DNA of 64,000 nucleotides from a gamma proteobacterium HTCC2207 (GTDB lineage: Bacteria; Pseudomonadota; Gammaproteobacteria; Pseudomonadales; Porticoccaceae): assembly GCA_905182265.1 (NCBI GenBank), contig CAJJAO010000006.1, forward strand, positions 151,550 through 215,549, in the 5' to 3' direction. Each line of letters starts with the position of its first letter. Position 1 is the first letter of the stretch. Below, piece by piece: positions 17,529-26,994 of the stretch. The notes below the pieces were generated by a model. The model worked only from the letters and a program-made list of their open reading frames with translations. It did no database searches and was not told the origin of the DNA. The position numbers were made by a program, and so were the translations under genes.

Positions 17529-20153
17529 TTACTGTCCTGGTTTTACGATTGAGTCAGGAACAGTTGCTTCCCCGAATGGTTGTGTCATTAAAATTAACTT
17601 TGGCAGCAAAGTCATAGAGCCGAGCAGCGCTGCTGTCATGGCTAGACCTGTGAGCAAACCAAAGTAAATCGATGGGATAAAGTTAGAGAGGGCCAGAATC
17701 GAGAAACCCACAATAATCGTAATCGCTGTGTAAAACAGTGCCTGGCCAATACTGGCATGGGCGCTGTGCATGGATGCTAGATAATTACTCTGCACCGCAA
17801 ATTCACGGCGGAATCTGGTGATGTAATGAATCGAGTGGTCCACGCCAATACCTACAGTAATCGCGGCAATGGTAATGGTCATCATATCCAGTGGAATGGC
17901 GAAAATACCCATGCCCCCAAGTACAACACCAGCGGCGAGAAAGTTGGGCAGCATGGCGATGAGGGAAATCTTCAGCGAGCGAAACAGCACCAAAAACATC
18001 AGCATAATGCCGATAAATACTGCACCCAAGGTGAGTATCTGCGACTTGTAAAGGCTCTGGAGCATATTGTTGTACAGCACTAGCAGGCCAGTGAAGCGAA
18101 TATCGGTTTGCTTTATGCCCACTTCATTGACCGCAAAGTCGTTTATTTTCTTAAGCAGATCAGCGCGTCTTAGGCCCGCGGTTTCCATGGCACGCAATTG
18201 AATGCGGGCCTCGTCAATATCTTCAAGAAGGTACGGCGCTACCATCTGCTGATAGATTTCATCGCCGAGGCTCTGGCGCATAAAGGCGAGTTCAAAATCA
18301 TTGAGTTTATGGCCGCTGAGATCGGTGGCCACTTGGTAGATCTGTACCAAGGAGCTAACTTTGCCAATTTCTGGCTGAGCTTCGAGAAAGTCTTGGAGTT
18401 TGCTGAGGTCGGCAAGCCCCGTAGAAGAAAACCAGTAGCTTTCTTTTAGGCTGCTAGAGCCATTAGAGGTGTCGCCTAAATCTGAATCGCTGTCAGCGTA
18501 CTCATCTTCGCCCTCTTCGCCATAGCCATCATAATCAGATTCAGCATATTCGTCTTGCTGATACTCGTCCTCTTGATATTCATCATACTCACCACTGTCC
18601 GAAGCCTCAGGCTCAAGGATTACTGGCAGGGCAGCAAAGGTGGGCGCCTGCAAAATAATATCTAGGGGCGTGGTGCCTCCTAAGGCAGTGTCGATAATTT
18701 CCATGCCCTGATAGATTTCTGTATCGGCGCGGAAATAATCAATAAAGCGATTTTCGACTTCTAGGCGCGAGATACCATAGGCAGACAGCGCCATCAGCAC
18801 AGCAGCGACCAACAGTACTACAGAGCCATAGTGCTCGGTAAACCAAGCAAACTTAGTGGTAAAGGCCGCACTGTTATCGCTGGCACTTACTGTTTTGCCG
18901 CGGCCAAATAGCATCATGCCGGCGGGAATCACCACAAACGCCATCACTAGAGCGAGGCTAATACCTATGGTCATCATCCAGCCAAAGTCGATGACCGGCC
19001 GAATATTACTGACCACCAGAGAGGTAAAGGCAACAATAGTAGTCATTACCGTGTACAGGCAGGGTTTGACCATTGATGTCACCGTGTCGCTAACCAGTTG
19101 TCGTTGGTCCGCCTCTGGGCTGGCAGCGTGAAGCTCGCGGTAGCGAACAATCAAGTGAATACACAGGGCTAGAGTAATAATCAGCAGTAGGGAGACAAAG
19201 TTAGATGAGATAACCGTTAGCCGCCAGTCTATCCAGCTAAGAAAGCCAAGTATGGTGATCAGGCAAAAGGTGCAGGTGGCCAGAGGCAACACGACCCAGC
19301 GCAGCTGACGAAAGATGAGCGCCAAGGTGGCGATAATAAACAGCAGAATCCCAGTGCCAAAAGTAGTTAGGTCGCTTTTGATAAAATCGACCATATCCGC
19401 GGTGATCATATCCGGGCCACCCAGAAAAATAGTCGCCCGATCACGGTAGGTATCCATCAATGCTCTTACCTGGGCAACACGTAGATGATCAGCGGCTGCT
19501 TTTTCGGTGCGGTAATCGAGAAATTGCTGGCTGACATTGGCCAGTGCAATTTCTTGGTCCAAGGACAGCCCGTCGGTGTCGCGAATAAGGCGCAGGGCAT
19601 CCCGCTGAGTGACCAACTCTAGATAGACGCTATCCAAAGCCAAGGTTGCCAATATTCCCGTGGTTTGGCCGTTAGCACTCAGCAAAACATCCTTGTAGAT
19701 AGGGCTATTAAGAAACTCTTGTTTTGCCTCCTGCCTGTCGACACCCTCAGATAGCAATGTATTGAGCGGTTTTGCTAAATCTGCGATGCCTATTTTAGGG
19801 CTGTAAAGCAGCGGCACATCGAGCATCGACAACATGCCTTCGACGCCGTCAATCTTACTCAGGTCGGTGCGCAGGGCTGCCAAGGTATCTAGATTATGCT
19901 CATCAAACAGATCACCCTCTATGGGTGAAAAAGTCACGATCAAAAAATTGTCGCTGCCGTAGCGCTGTACAACTTCACGGAAGAAGTTTAGATCATCGTC
20001 ATGTTCAAGAGTCAGCGAGTCCGCAGAAGCGTCCAGCTTAAAATTAGGCAGGCCCATAGCCATAGCAACGGTGAGCGCAACAATAACTAAAATTGCTTTT
20101 AGGGGGTTGTCGAGAATGGCTTTCTGGTAAAAATTCAATAGCGATGAAGACAT
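17529..20153 (-). CDS. MMPL/RND superfamily exporter (HpnN-like)
   Basis: Two sets of TM helices with SSD-like region, GVDHSIHYITRFRREF. Confidence 0.88.
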   Translation of the reverse strand: MSSSLLNFYQKAILDNPLKAILVIVALTVAMAMGLPNFKLDASADSLTLEHDDDLNFFREVVQRYGSDNFLIVTFSPIEGDLFDEHNLDTLAALRTDLSKIDGVEGMLSMLDVPLLYSPKIGIADLAKPLNTLLSEGVDRQEAKQEFLNSPIYKDVLLSANGQTTGILATLALDSVYLELVTQRDALRLIRDTDGLSLDQEIALANVSQQFLDYRTEKAAADHLRVAQVRALMDTYRDRATIFLGGPDMITADMVDFIKSDLTTFGTGILLFIIATLALIFRQLRWVVLPLATCTFCLITILGFLSWIDWRLTVISSNFVSLLLIITLALCIHLIVRYRELHAASPEADQRQLVSDTVTSMVKPCLYTVMTTIVAFTSLVVSNIRPVIDFGWMMTIGISLALVMAFVVIPAGMMLFGRGKTVSASDNSAAFTTKFAWFTEHYGSVVLLVAAVLMALSAYGISRLEVENRFIDYFRADTEIYQGMEIIDTALGGTTPLDIILQAPTFAALPVILEPEASDSGEYDEYQEDEYQQDEYAESDYDGYGEEGEDEYADSDSDLGDTSNGSSSLKESYWFSSTGLADLSKLQDFLEAQPEIGKVSSLVQIYQVATDLSGHKLNDFELAFMRQSLGDEIYQQMVAPYLLEDIDEARIQLRAMETAGLRRADLLKKINDFAVNEVGIKQTDIRFTGLLVLYNNMLQSLYKSQILTLGAVFIGIMLMFLVLFRSLKISLIAMLPNFLAAGVVLGGMGIFAIPLDMMTITIAAITVGIGVDHSIHYITRFRREFAVQSNYLASMHSAHASIGQALFYTAITIIVGFSILALSNFIPSIYFGLLTGLAMTAALLGSMTLLPKLILMTQPFGEATVPDSIVKPGQ
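18531..18590 (-). repeat. 4 x 15-bp in-frame tandem repeat encoding an acidic, Tyr-rich insert in the MMPL protein
   Basis: Plus strand ATAATCAGATTCAGC ATATTCGTCTTGCTG ATACTCGTCCTCTTG ATATTCATCATACTC; protein DEYQE DEYQQ DEYAE SDYDG. Confidence 0.75.
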
Positions 20154-20413
20154 GAAAATAGGCGTCCCTGAAGATAATCAAATCAAGGCGCCATTATGCG
20201 GTTTTGAACGCCAAGATCATAGGGAAAGGGCGCTTTGAATGAAGCTCTAAGCTACTTGCCCCATGCACAATACTAGGCAAGTCTCCAGAGGCAAGCCGGC
20301 TTAAGGGCTCCCTAGGTTTAGACGCCCACTCAATTACAATTAGCTAACCCTCTTGACCCTTGAGCTATGTGATTTACACTCCTGCACTCAATAACACAGA
20401 TAGCGGAAAATCT

Positions 20414-21373
20414 ATGCGCGGCGTAATTCTCGATTGTGACAGCTTAGGCCCTGAAGACCTCGATTTCAGCGCCCTTTATGACCTGCCCATAGAATGGACT
20501 GTCTATGCCAACTGCCCCGCATCTCAGGTGGCTGAACGCATTGCCGATGCCGACATAATCATGACCAACAAAACAGTGCTCAATGCCGATGCATTGTCCC
20601 AGGCGCCTAAGTTAAAGCTGATTACGCTAACGGCCACCGGCACCAATGTTGTAGATCTAGCGGCCGCCAGAGAACAGGGTATAACCGTTTGTAACGCCGT
20701 TAACTACGGCACCGCGTCAGTAGTGCAGCACGTTTGGTCCCTACTTTTGGCACTGACCACCAAGCTTCAGTCCTATAGCAGTTCTGCTATGGAGGGGGGT
20801 TGGGCCAAGAGTGAATTTTTCTGTCTGGTGGAATACCCCGTGCGTGAGCTCGCGGGCAAAACTCTGGGTATTGTCGGCGCTGGAGATCTGGGCATGGGCG
20901 TTGCTAAAATTGCAGAAGCCTTTGGTATGCAGGTCCTTTTTGCTGCACTGCCAGGGCGTACTTACAACGAAGATCTGTCGCGAGTGCCCTTTAGTGAACT
21001 GCTGCCCATGGTTGATGTACTGAGTTTACACTGCCCCTTAACACCCCAAACCGAGGGACTTATGTCGACAGCTGAGCTGGCGCTTATGAAAGAATCGGCG
21101 ATACTAATCAACACAGCTCGGGGTGGGCTTATTGATGAACCTGCGCTAGTGAACGCATTGGTCGCGGGACAAATTGGAGGTGCGGGCTTGGATGTGCTGT
21201 CGGTGGAGCCGCCAGTCAATGGCAATGTGCTGCTCGACTCAAACATCGACAATCTAATTGTTACACCCCACAGCGCCTGGATAGCAAGAGAGTCGCGTCA
21301 GCGCCTAATGGGGCAAATGGTAGAAAATATCAGCGCCTTCCTCGAAGGAAAAGCGCTGCGGCGGGTAAATTAA
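20414..21373 (+). CDS. D-2-hydroxyacid dehydrogenase (glycerate/hydroxypyruvate type)
   Basis: GIVGAGDLGMGVAKIAEAF Rossmann motif, LHCPLTPQTEGL, LINTARGGLIDEPALVNAL; start moved to ATG 20414 (upstream TTG in ORF track lacks homology-like sequence). Confidence 0.9.
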   Translation: MRGVILDCDSLGPEDLDFSALYDLPIEWTVYANCPASQVAERIADADIIMTNKTVLNADALSQAPKLKLITLTATGTNVVDLAAAREQGITVCNAVNYGTASVVQHVWSLLLALTTKLQSYSSSAMEGGWAKSEFFCLVEYPVRELAGKTLGIVGAGDLGMGVAKIAEAFGMQVLFAALPGRTYNEDLSRVPFSELLPMVDVLSLHCPLTPQTEGLMSTAELALMKESAILINTARGGLIDEPALVNALVAGQIGGAGLDVLSVEPPVNGNVLLDSNIDNLIVTPHSAWIARESRQRLMGQMVENISAFLEGKALRRVN

Positions 21374-21469
21374 AAAGCGCTGCGGCGGGTTAACTAAAAA
21401 GCGCTGCGGCGAGTAAATTAAAAGGCTCTGCGGCCAGAAAATTAGAAAGCCAACGCGGCGGGTTAACTA
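21350..21469. repeat. 5 x 24-bp tandem array duplicating the last 7 codons plus stop of the dehydrogenase gene
   Basis: AAAGCGCTGCGGCGGGTAAATTAA / AAAGCGCTGCGGCGGGTTAACTAA / AAAGCGCTGCGGCGAGTAAATTAA / AAGGCTCTGCGGCCAGAAAATTAG / AAAGCCAACGCGGCGGGTTAACTAA (25 bp). Confidence 0.95.
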
Positions 21470-21479
21470 AAAAGCTAGC

Positions 21480-22739
21480 CTAGCTAAAATCGCTATCCAG
21501 CTTCTTCGCCGCCATGATCTTTTTCAGTTTCGGATAATGGGGGATGCCGTTTTTATAAGGGGGGTAATCCTCGCCAATAATTAATGGCTGCAAATAGTCC
21601 CGCGCTTTTTGGGTAATGCCAAAACCATCCTTAGTAATAAACGATCTGGGCATTTTCTTTTCCACATTGGCGACTTTCGCCAAGGGTGCCTCACCTAGGC
21701 TCCAAGAGAACTTTTTACCCTGGCCACGTTCAATGGTCACCATAATGGCATTTTTGCCTTCCACCGCTTTTTCTACCGCCGCACGACCCACCGCATAGGC
21801 CTGCTCCACATCAGTCTTTGATGCGATATGGCGCGCAGAGCGCTGTAAGTAGTCAGCCAATGCATAGTGATATTTATAACCCAGAGAATGTTTAACCATA
21901 CTCGCCAGAGTTGGAGCCACGCCGCCGAGCTGCTGATGGCCAAAGGCATCTTTATTTACCGAGCCCGAGATCAATGCTCCGTCTGCATAGCTAGCACCCT
22001 CAGAGGCGACCACCACACAGTAGCCTTTTTCTTTGACGGTCTCTTCAACCTTGGCGATAAATTGTTCGCGCACAAAGGGAATTTCCGGAAACACAATAAT
22101 ATGCGGCGCATCGCCCACTTCGTCTGCGGCCAAACCACCGGATGCGGCGATCCAACCTGCATGTCGACCCATCACTTCAAGAATAAAAATCTTGGTTGAT
22201 GAAGCGGCCATAGAGGCGATATCTAAGCTAGCTTCTTTGGTTGAAACCGCGACATATTTCGCCACAGAACCAAAGCCCGGCGAACAGTCGGTAAACGGTA
22301 GGTCGTTGTCGATAGTTTTGGGGATGTGAATGGCCTGAATGGGGTAGCCCATCTTGGCTGAGATCTGTGACACTTTTAGACAGGTATCCGCAGAGTCACC
22401 GCCGCCGTTATAAAAGAAGTAGCCAATGTTATGGGCTTTAAAGACCTCGATAAGACGTTCGTATTCGGCGCTACTGTCCTTGATGTCTTTCATTTTATAG
22501 CGGCAGGAACCAAAGGCGCCGCCGGGGGTGTGCTTGAGTGCAGAGACGGCTCCGGGAGATTCCTTACTGGTGTCGATGAGGTTTTCGTGCAGAGCACCGA
22601 GGATGCCATTCTGACCGGCGTAAAGAGTACCAATTTTATCTTTATGCTCACGACAGGCTTCGATAACGCCACATGCCGAGGCGTTGATAACCGCCGTTAC
22701 GCCGCCCGATTGTGCGTAGAACGCATTCTTCTTAGTCAT
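21480..22739 (-). CDS. pfp: Pyrophosphate-dependent 6-phosphofructokinase
   Basis: AQSGGVTAVINASACG, FYNGGGDSADTCLKV, PKTIDNDLPFTDCSPGFGS, MGRHAGWIAASGGLA; start set at MTKKNAF. Confidence 0.93.
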   Translation of the reverse strand: MTKKNAFYAQSGGVTAVINASACGVIEACREHKDKIGTLYAGQNGILGALHENLIDTSKESPGAVSALKHTPGGAFGSCRYKMKDIKDSSAEYERLIEVFKAHNIGYFFYNGGGDSADTCLKVSQISAKMGYPIQAIHIPKTIDNDLPFTDCSPGFGSVAKYVAVSTKEASLDIASMAASSTKIFILEVMGRHAGWIAASGGLAADEVGDAPHIIVFPEIPFVREQFIAKVEETVKEKGYCVVVASEGASYADGALISGSVNKDAFGHQQLGGVAPTLASMVKHSLGYKYHYALADYLQRSARHIASKTDVEQAYAVGRAAVEKAVEGKNAIMVTIERGQGKKFSWSLGEAPLAKVANVEKKMPRSFITKDGFGITQKARDYLQPLIIGEDYPPYKNGIPHYPKLKKIMAAKKLDSDFS

Positions 22740-22815
22740 AGACCCTGCTTTGCCACTAATCCGTTTATGGGCCGCCATTTTACTTGTTTGCTGGCTGCGG
22801 TAAAAGGGCAAACCC

Positions 22816-25464
22816 CTAATCAGTCGCGATGGTGAACATTAACTTCACGACAACCTGACTAGGGTTCAGTGCGCTATGGTTTGGTTGACGAATATATTGC
22901 GTGGTGGCAGAAAACCAAGCCTGCTTGTGGGCGATCTGTTTAGGCAGGTGATAGCTAAGTTCCAGTTGCTGTTCCCGGCCCTGAGGTTGCAGGCTGATAG
23001 GTATGTTTTCATAGACCACCTGTCGCTCCGGGGTTCTGCCGGTGGCTAATTTGATGGTGCCCTGGCCAGACTCTACTCGCAGAGGCTGGGTTATATAGAG
23101 GCTAAATTGGTCATTGGCGCGCCACACCGACTGGCCCTGCAAGCCGATTGCCCATGAACGGCTGCTTAGGCCAGGGTCGATAGCCAGGGTTTGACTGTTT
23201 AGGGAGCCGGTATCTGTAGTGCCTTGATACACCGCGCCCACGCCTTGCCAGCCGCGGCCCATTTGGATGTGGCCATTAAGACCGACGAAAACGGTTTCGC
23301 TGTGCCCGAGGTTGCCCAGAGCAGAGCCGACACTAGTGCCAAGAAAACTGTCCAGTTCCCGCACAAAGCCGGTTTGAATGCTTAATCCATATCTACTTGA
23401 TAAAGGGCTACTTGATAAAGGGCTATTAGATAACGGGCTACTAGAGAGATTGCTACTAGATTTTTGGCGATTAGCTATCTGGCTGGACAGCAAGCTGTAC
23501 TCTATTAATGCACCATCCGCCTCTAGGTCACTCTGTGGTTGATAACGATCCCAGCTGGCCCGGCCGTTAAATAAACCGACTCGCACTTTGTGATTGGCGC
23601 TCAAAGGCACCGCTCCACCGCTGCTCCAACCCTGACGGGCATAGCGCAACCAGGGTGCGGCAAAGCTACTATCGTCATCAGTAGAGGCTGGGGACAGCAC
23701 AGAATCACCGTAAAGGCCAAAAAACCATCCAGGGTTGGCGTTCATGCCAGCAAAGCGTTCACCACCTTGCTCATCTTGAAACTGCATCGCAATATAATCT
23801 GGTTGTACCTGGTCATTGGGGTTGCCGACCAATCGAATATCTTGCCGCCAAGGGTTTTGAGCCACCCCAAGCAGAAGCTTTCTACCATTGCTATTAATTT
23901 GGTGCCCATGTTTAAGAGTACTGGCGGTAGCAATGGATTTTGGTGTGGTACTGACCATAGAACTGACCATAGTACTGGCAGATTGATAAAACGGAAAACC
24001 AAGTTCGTCAAACAGAGCAATGTCATGATGCTTCAGACTTGCCTCAATTGAATCACCCAGAGCTTCCCCCATGATATTGAGCATGTTGTTGGTTGGATTA
24101 ATCATACCCAACTCTAAGTTAGCGCCGGTTGGGCTGCTTAGTTCGCCAACTGGCCTTGTGGCCGAATCAAGGTCTAATAACCCCTGACCATAAACGCTGC
24201 TATCAGCATAGATACCAACTTTGTTGGCGGTAACCAGCAAGCGATTGACCAGCTCATGATTGCCCACTGTGGGAAATAGTTGTTTTAACAGTGCTAGGGA
24301 CCCGCTAACCAGGGGTGCCGCAAAAGAGGTGCCAACAGACCCGCCGTAGTACTGGCTACCTAGGTCGGCATCTGAGGGCGGTGAATTGGCGGACCAGATC
24401 ACCTCGCCATTACCCAAGCTACCGTCACCATTGGTGTCACCGCCTCCGGGAGCCGCCAGACAAAAACTGGCAGCGACGCCGCAATGATTAGAGTAAGACG
24501 CTATAGAGCCACTGCTATCGACAGCCGCTACCGCCAACATATGGGACTGTAATTCAGGAAATAGATAAGGCAAACCCGGGAGTAGTTCCGGTGAAGTGGC
24601 ATTAATCTCGTTGCCGAACTCATCTAGGTCACCAAATGCATTGCCCGCTGCGATAACAAAAATACTGCGATTGCCCAAGGATTTGTTGTTTTGGCGAAGG
24701 GCTTCAATGGTATTGCCTAGGTTCTGCTCTATTGTCTCCGCAGAATAGCCTGTCACCAATCCTGGGAAGCCAAAGCTCATATTGATGATATCGACTTCAT
24801 CGGTCATGGCGGTAAAGCGGCTGGCAAAATAATTATCGGTGCCAAAGTCCAAATCGGACTCTTCCACGGGCTCGTAGGGCCCATCACCAGACTGTAGAGG
24901 AATTTCATAGGCAAGAATGCGGGCGTTGAAGGCAACCCCATGCATATTAAAGTTGGTCTGGCTGTGGTTATCTCGATTGGCCGCGATAATCCCCGTCACT
25001 AATTTGCCGTGACTGATGCTGTCGTTAGTTCTTGGGCTGGCAGCAGTGTAATCGGAGCCGATGATGCTCACTTTATTGTCTAGGCCTAGGCCAAACTCGC
25101 CGTGTTGATCATAAACCCCCGAATCTATAACACCCACTGTGACGCCAGCGCCATTGGCTCCGCGAGCGTAGGCGCTAGATGCATTGATTATGGATAGGCC
25201 TTGCATGCCAGCGTATTCATCGGTTTCAAAACTAGCGACTAGGCTATCAAAGTCATCGCTATCTTCCGGCTGCTCAGAAAAACTGCCGTAGGGGGGGCCA
25301 ACATTAAGGTTGTTGGCTTCAATATGGTCAGTGATAGGGTCAACCACCGGTCGTTGGGTGGATGGCAATGTACCGCCGCCACCTCCGCCACAGGCATTGA
25401 GTAATACTGAGGTTATAACAAGCAGAGTGATTCTTTGGAACAAACAAATTAATTGCGACATCAT
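22816..25464 (-). CDS. Lipidated S8 (subtilisin) serine protease with probable C-terminal autotransporter beta-barrel
   Basis: Lipobox LLNACGGGGGG; Asp/His/Ser triad GVIDSGV, SHGKLVTGIIA, GTSFAAPLVSGSLAL; beta-rich C-terminal region. Confidence 0.85.
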   Translation of the reverse strand: MMSQLICLFQRITLLVITSVLLNACGGGGGGTLPSTQRPVVDPITDHIEANNLNVGPPYGSFSEQPEDSDDFDSLVASFETDEYAGMQGLSIINASSAYARGANGAGVTVGVIDSGVYDQHGEFGLGLDNKVSIIGSDYTAASPRTNDSISHGKLVTGIIAANRDNHSQTNFNMHGVAFNARILAYEIPLQSGDGPYEPVEESDLDFGTDNYFASRFTAMTDEVDIINMSFGFPGLVTGYSAETIEQNLGNTIEALRQNNKSLGNRSIFVIAAGNAFGDLDEFGNEINATSPELLPGLPYLFPELQSHMLAVAAVDSSGSIASYSNHCGVAASFCLAAPGGGDTNGDGSLGNGEVIWSANSPPSDADLGSQYYGGSVGTSFAAPLVSGSLALLKQLFPTVGNHELVNRLLVTANKVGIYADSSVYGQGLLDLDSATRPVGELSSPTGANLELGMINPTNNMLNIMGEALGDSIEASLKHHDIALFDELGFPFYQSASTMVSSMVSTTPKSIATASTLKHGHQINSNGRKLLLGVAQNPWRQDIRLVGNPNDQVQPDYIAMQFQDEQGGERFAGMNANPGWFFGLYGDSVLSPASTDDDSSFAAPWLRYARQGWSSGGAVPLSANHKVRVGLFNGRASWDRYQPQSDLEADGALIEYSLLSSQIANRQKSSSNLSSSPLSNSPLSSSPLSSRYGLSIQTGFVRELDSFLGTSVGSALGNLGHSETVFVGLNGHIQMGRGWQGVGAVYQGTTDTGSLNSQTLAIDPGLSSRSWAIGLQGQSVWRANDQFSLYITQPLRVESGQGTIKLATGRTPERQVVYENIPISLQPQGREQQLELSYHLPKQIAHKQAWFSATTQYIRQPNHSALNPSQVVVKLMFTIATD
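23396..23485 (-). repeat. 6 x 15-bp in-frame tandem repeat in the S8 protease (SSPLS-type linker)
   Basis: CTTGATAAAGGGCTA x2, TTAGATAACGGGCTA, CTAGAGAGATTGCTA, CTAGATTTTTGGCGA, TTAGCTATCTGGCTG. Confidence 0.85.
23950..23985 (-). repeat. 2-3 x 12-bp in-frame tandem repeat in the S8 protease
   Basis: ACTGACCATAGA ACTGACCATAGT ACTGGCAGATTG; protein STMVSSMVS. Confidence 0.6.
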
Positions 25465-25574
25465 CCATGACCTACTTTACTATTGAGTTCTTTAACAGGC
25501 CGCTGCTTTGGCTATAGCTGTATAAGCTATATGAGCGGCCACTCGATTCCATGCTTAAAAGGAAAACGGCAAAT

Positions 25575-26957
25575 ATGCATATTCACATCCTTGGTATCTG
25601 CGGCACCTTTATGGGCAGCTTGGCTCAGTTGGCCAAGGGTTTGGGGCATCAGGTATCGGGCTGCGACAGTAATGTCTATCCACCCATGAGCACACAGCTT
25701 GAACAGGCAGGTATTACCCTGACTGAAGGCTTTAATCCCGAGCAACTACACATTGCCCCAGATTTAATTGTAGTAGGTAATGCGATGTCTCGCGGAAATC
25801 CTTGTGTCGAGTATATGCTCGACCATGGACTGCCCTATATTTCTGGGCCCCAGTGGTTGGGCGAAAATATACTGCGTGACAAGCATGTACTGTCAATTGC
25901 CGGAACCCACGGCAAAACATCTACCAGCAGCATGCTGGCCAAAATTCTCGATAGCGCCGGCCTAAACCCTGGGTTTTTAATTGGTGGCGTGCCCCAAGAC
26001 TTTGGTGTGTCTGCGCGTCTGACCGACAGCGACTATTTTGTCGTAGAAGCCGACGAGTACGACAGCGCCTTCTTTGATAAGCGTTCAAAGTTTGTGCATT
26101 ACTTTACCGATACCTTGGTGATCAATAATCTCGAATTTGACCATGCAGATATCTTTGATGACCTGGCCGCTATTCAGAAACAGTTTCACCATTGCGTGCG
26201 CACGGTGCCCAGTACAGGAACTGTGATTTACCCCGGAGATGATAAAAATGTGTTGGCGGCGATTAATCAGGGTTGTTGGAGTAAGCAACAAAGCTTTGGA
26301 ATAGAAGGCACCGAATCAGCTGACTGGGGTTACTCATTGTTAGCCGAAGATGGCTCTCGATTTGAAGTGGCTATTGCTGCTACTGCTACTGCGGCTGGTG
26401 AGCGAGCTGAGGTTAGCTGGAATCAAAGTGGAACCCATAATGTTTGCAATGGTGTTGCAGCAATTATTGCTGCTCATCAGGTTGGCGTAAGTCTTCAACA
26501 GGCCTGTGCAGCACTGTCTGATTTTGTCGGCGTTAAGCGACGCATGGAAGTGATTTACCAGACCGACTCTGTGACTGTCTATGATGATTTTGCCCACCAC
26601 CCAACGGCCATAAAAACCACCATTGAAGGCCTGCGTGCCAAGGTGGGTGCTAGCCAGATTATTGCCGTGATTGAACCTCGTTCAGCGACCATGAGACTGG
26701 GCATTCACAAGGACACATTGAGTGCGGCGGTAGGGGGTGCAGATCAGGTTTTCTGGTACCAAAACCCACGCATTGATTGGGATATTAATGCAGTGGCTGA
26801 AGCCTGCGATGTGCCCGCAGTAGCGACAGCCGATATTGATAGTTTGTTAGCGCTTACTATCAGCAAAATATTTTCAAATACTCACATTGTGATTATGAGC
26901 AATGGGGGCTTCGAGGGCTTTCATACTAGGTTAATTGATGCTTTGGGTACTTCTTAA
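25575..26957 (+). CDS. mpl: UDP-N-acetylmuramate:L-alanyl-gamma-D-glutamyl-meso-diaminopimelate ligase
   Basis: MHIHILGICGTFMGSLAQLAK, GTHGKTSTSSMLAKIL, DDFAHHPTAI; start set at ATG 25575. Confidence 0.95.
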   Translation: MHIHILGICGTFMGSLAQLAKGLGHQVSGCDSNVYPPMSTQLEQAGITLTEGFNPEQLHIAPDLIVVGNAMSRGNPCVEYMLDHGLPYISGPQWLGENILRDKHVLSIAGTHGKTSTSSMLAKILDSAGLNPGFLIGGVPQDFGVSARLTDSDYFVVEADEYDSAFFDKRSKFVHYFTDTLVINNLEFDHADIFDDLAAIQKQFHHCVRTVPSTGTVIYPGDDKNVLAAINQGCWSKQQSFGIEGTESADWGYSLLAEDGSRFEVAIAATATAAGERAEVSWNQSGTHNVCNGVAAIIAAHQVGVSLQQACAALSDFVGVKRRMEVIYQTDSVTVYDDFAHHPTAIKTTIEGLRAKVGASQIIAVIEPRSATMRLGIHKDTLSAAVGGADQVFWYQNPRIDWDINAVAEACDVPAVATADIDSLLALTISKIFSNTHIVIMSNGGFEGFHTRLIDALGTS

Positions 26958-26994
26958 TATGGCTGTTAAATCAGGTTTTTAATTATCACTTAAA

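Noticed and set aside
22431-22835. 134-aa plus-strand ORF opposite pfp
   Set aside because: Antisense to the conserved N-terminus of PPi-PFK; no motif.
25512-25530. TATAGC-N7-GCTATA hairpin upstream of mpl
   Set aside because: Short AT-rich palindrome, easily expected by chance; no family match.
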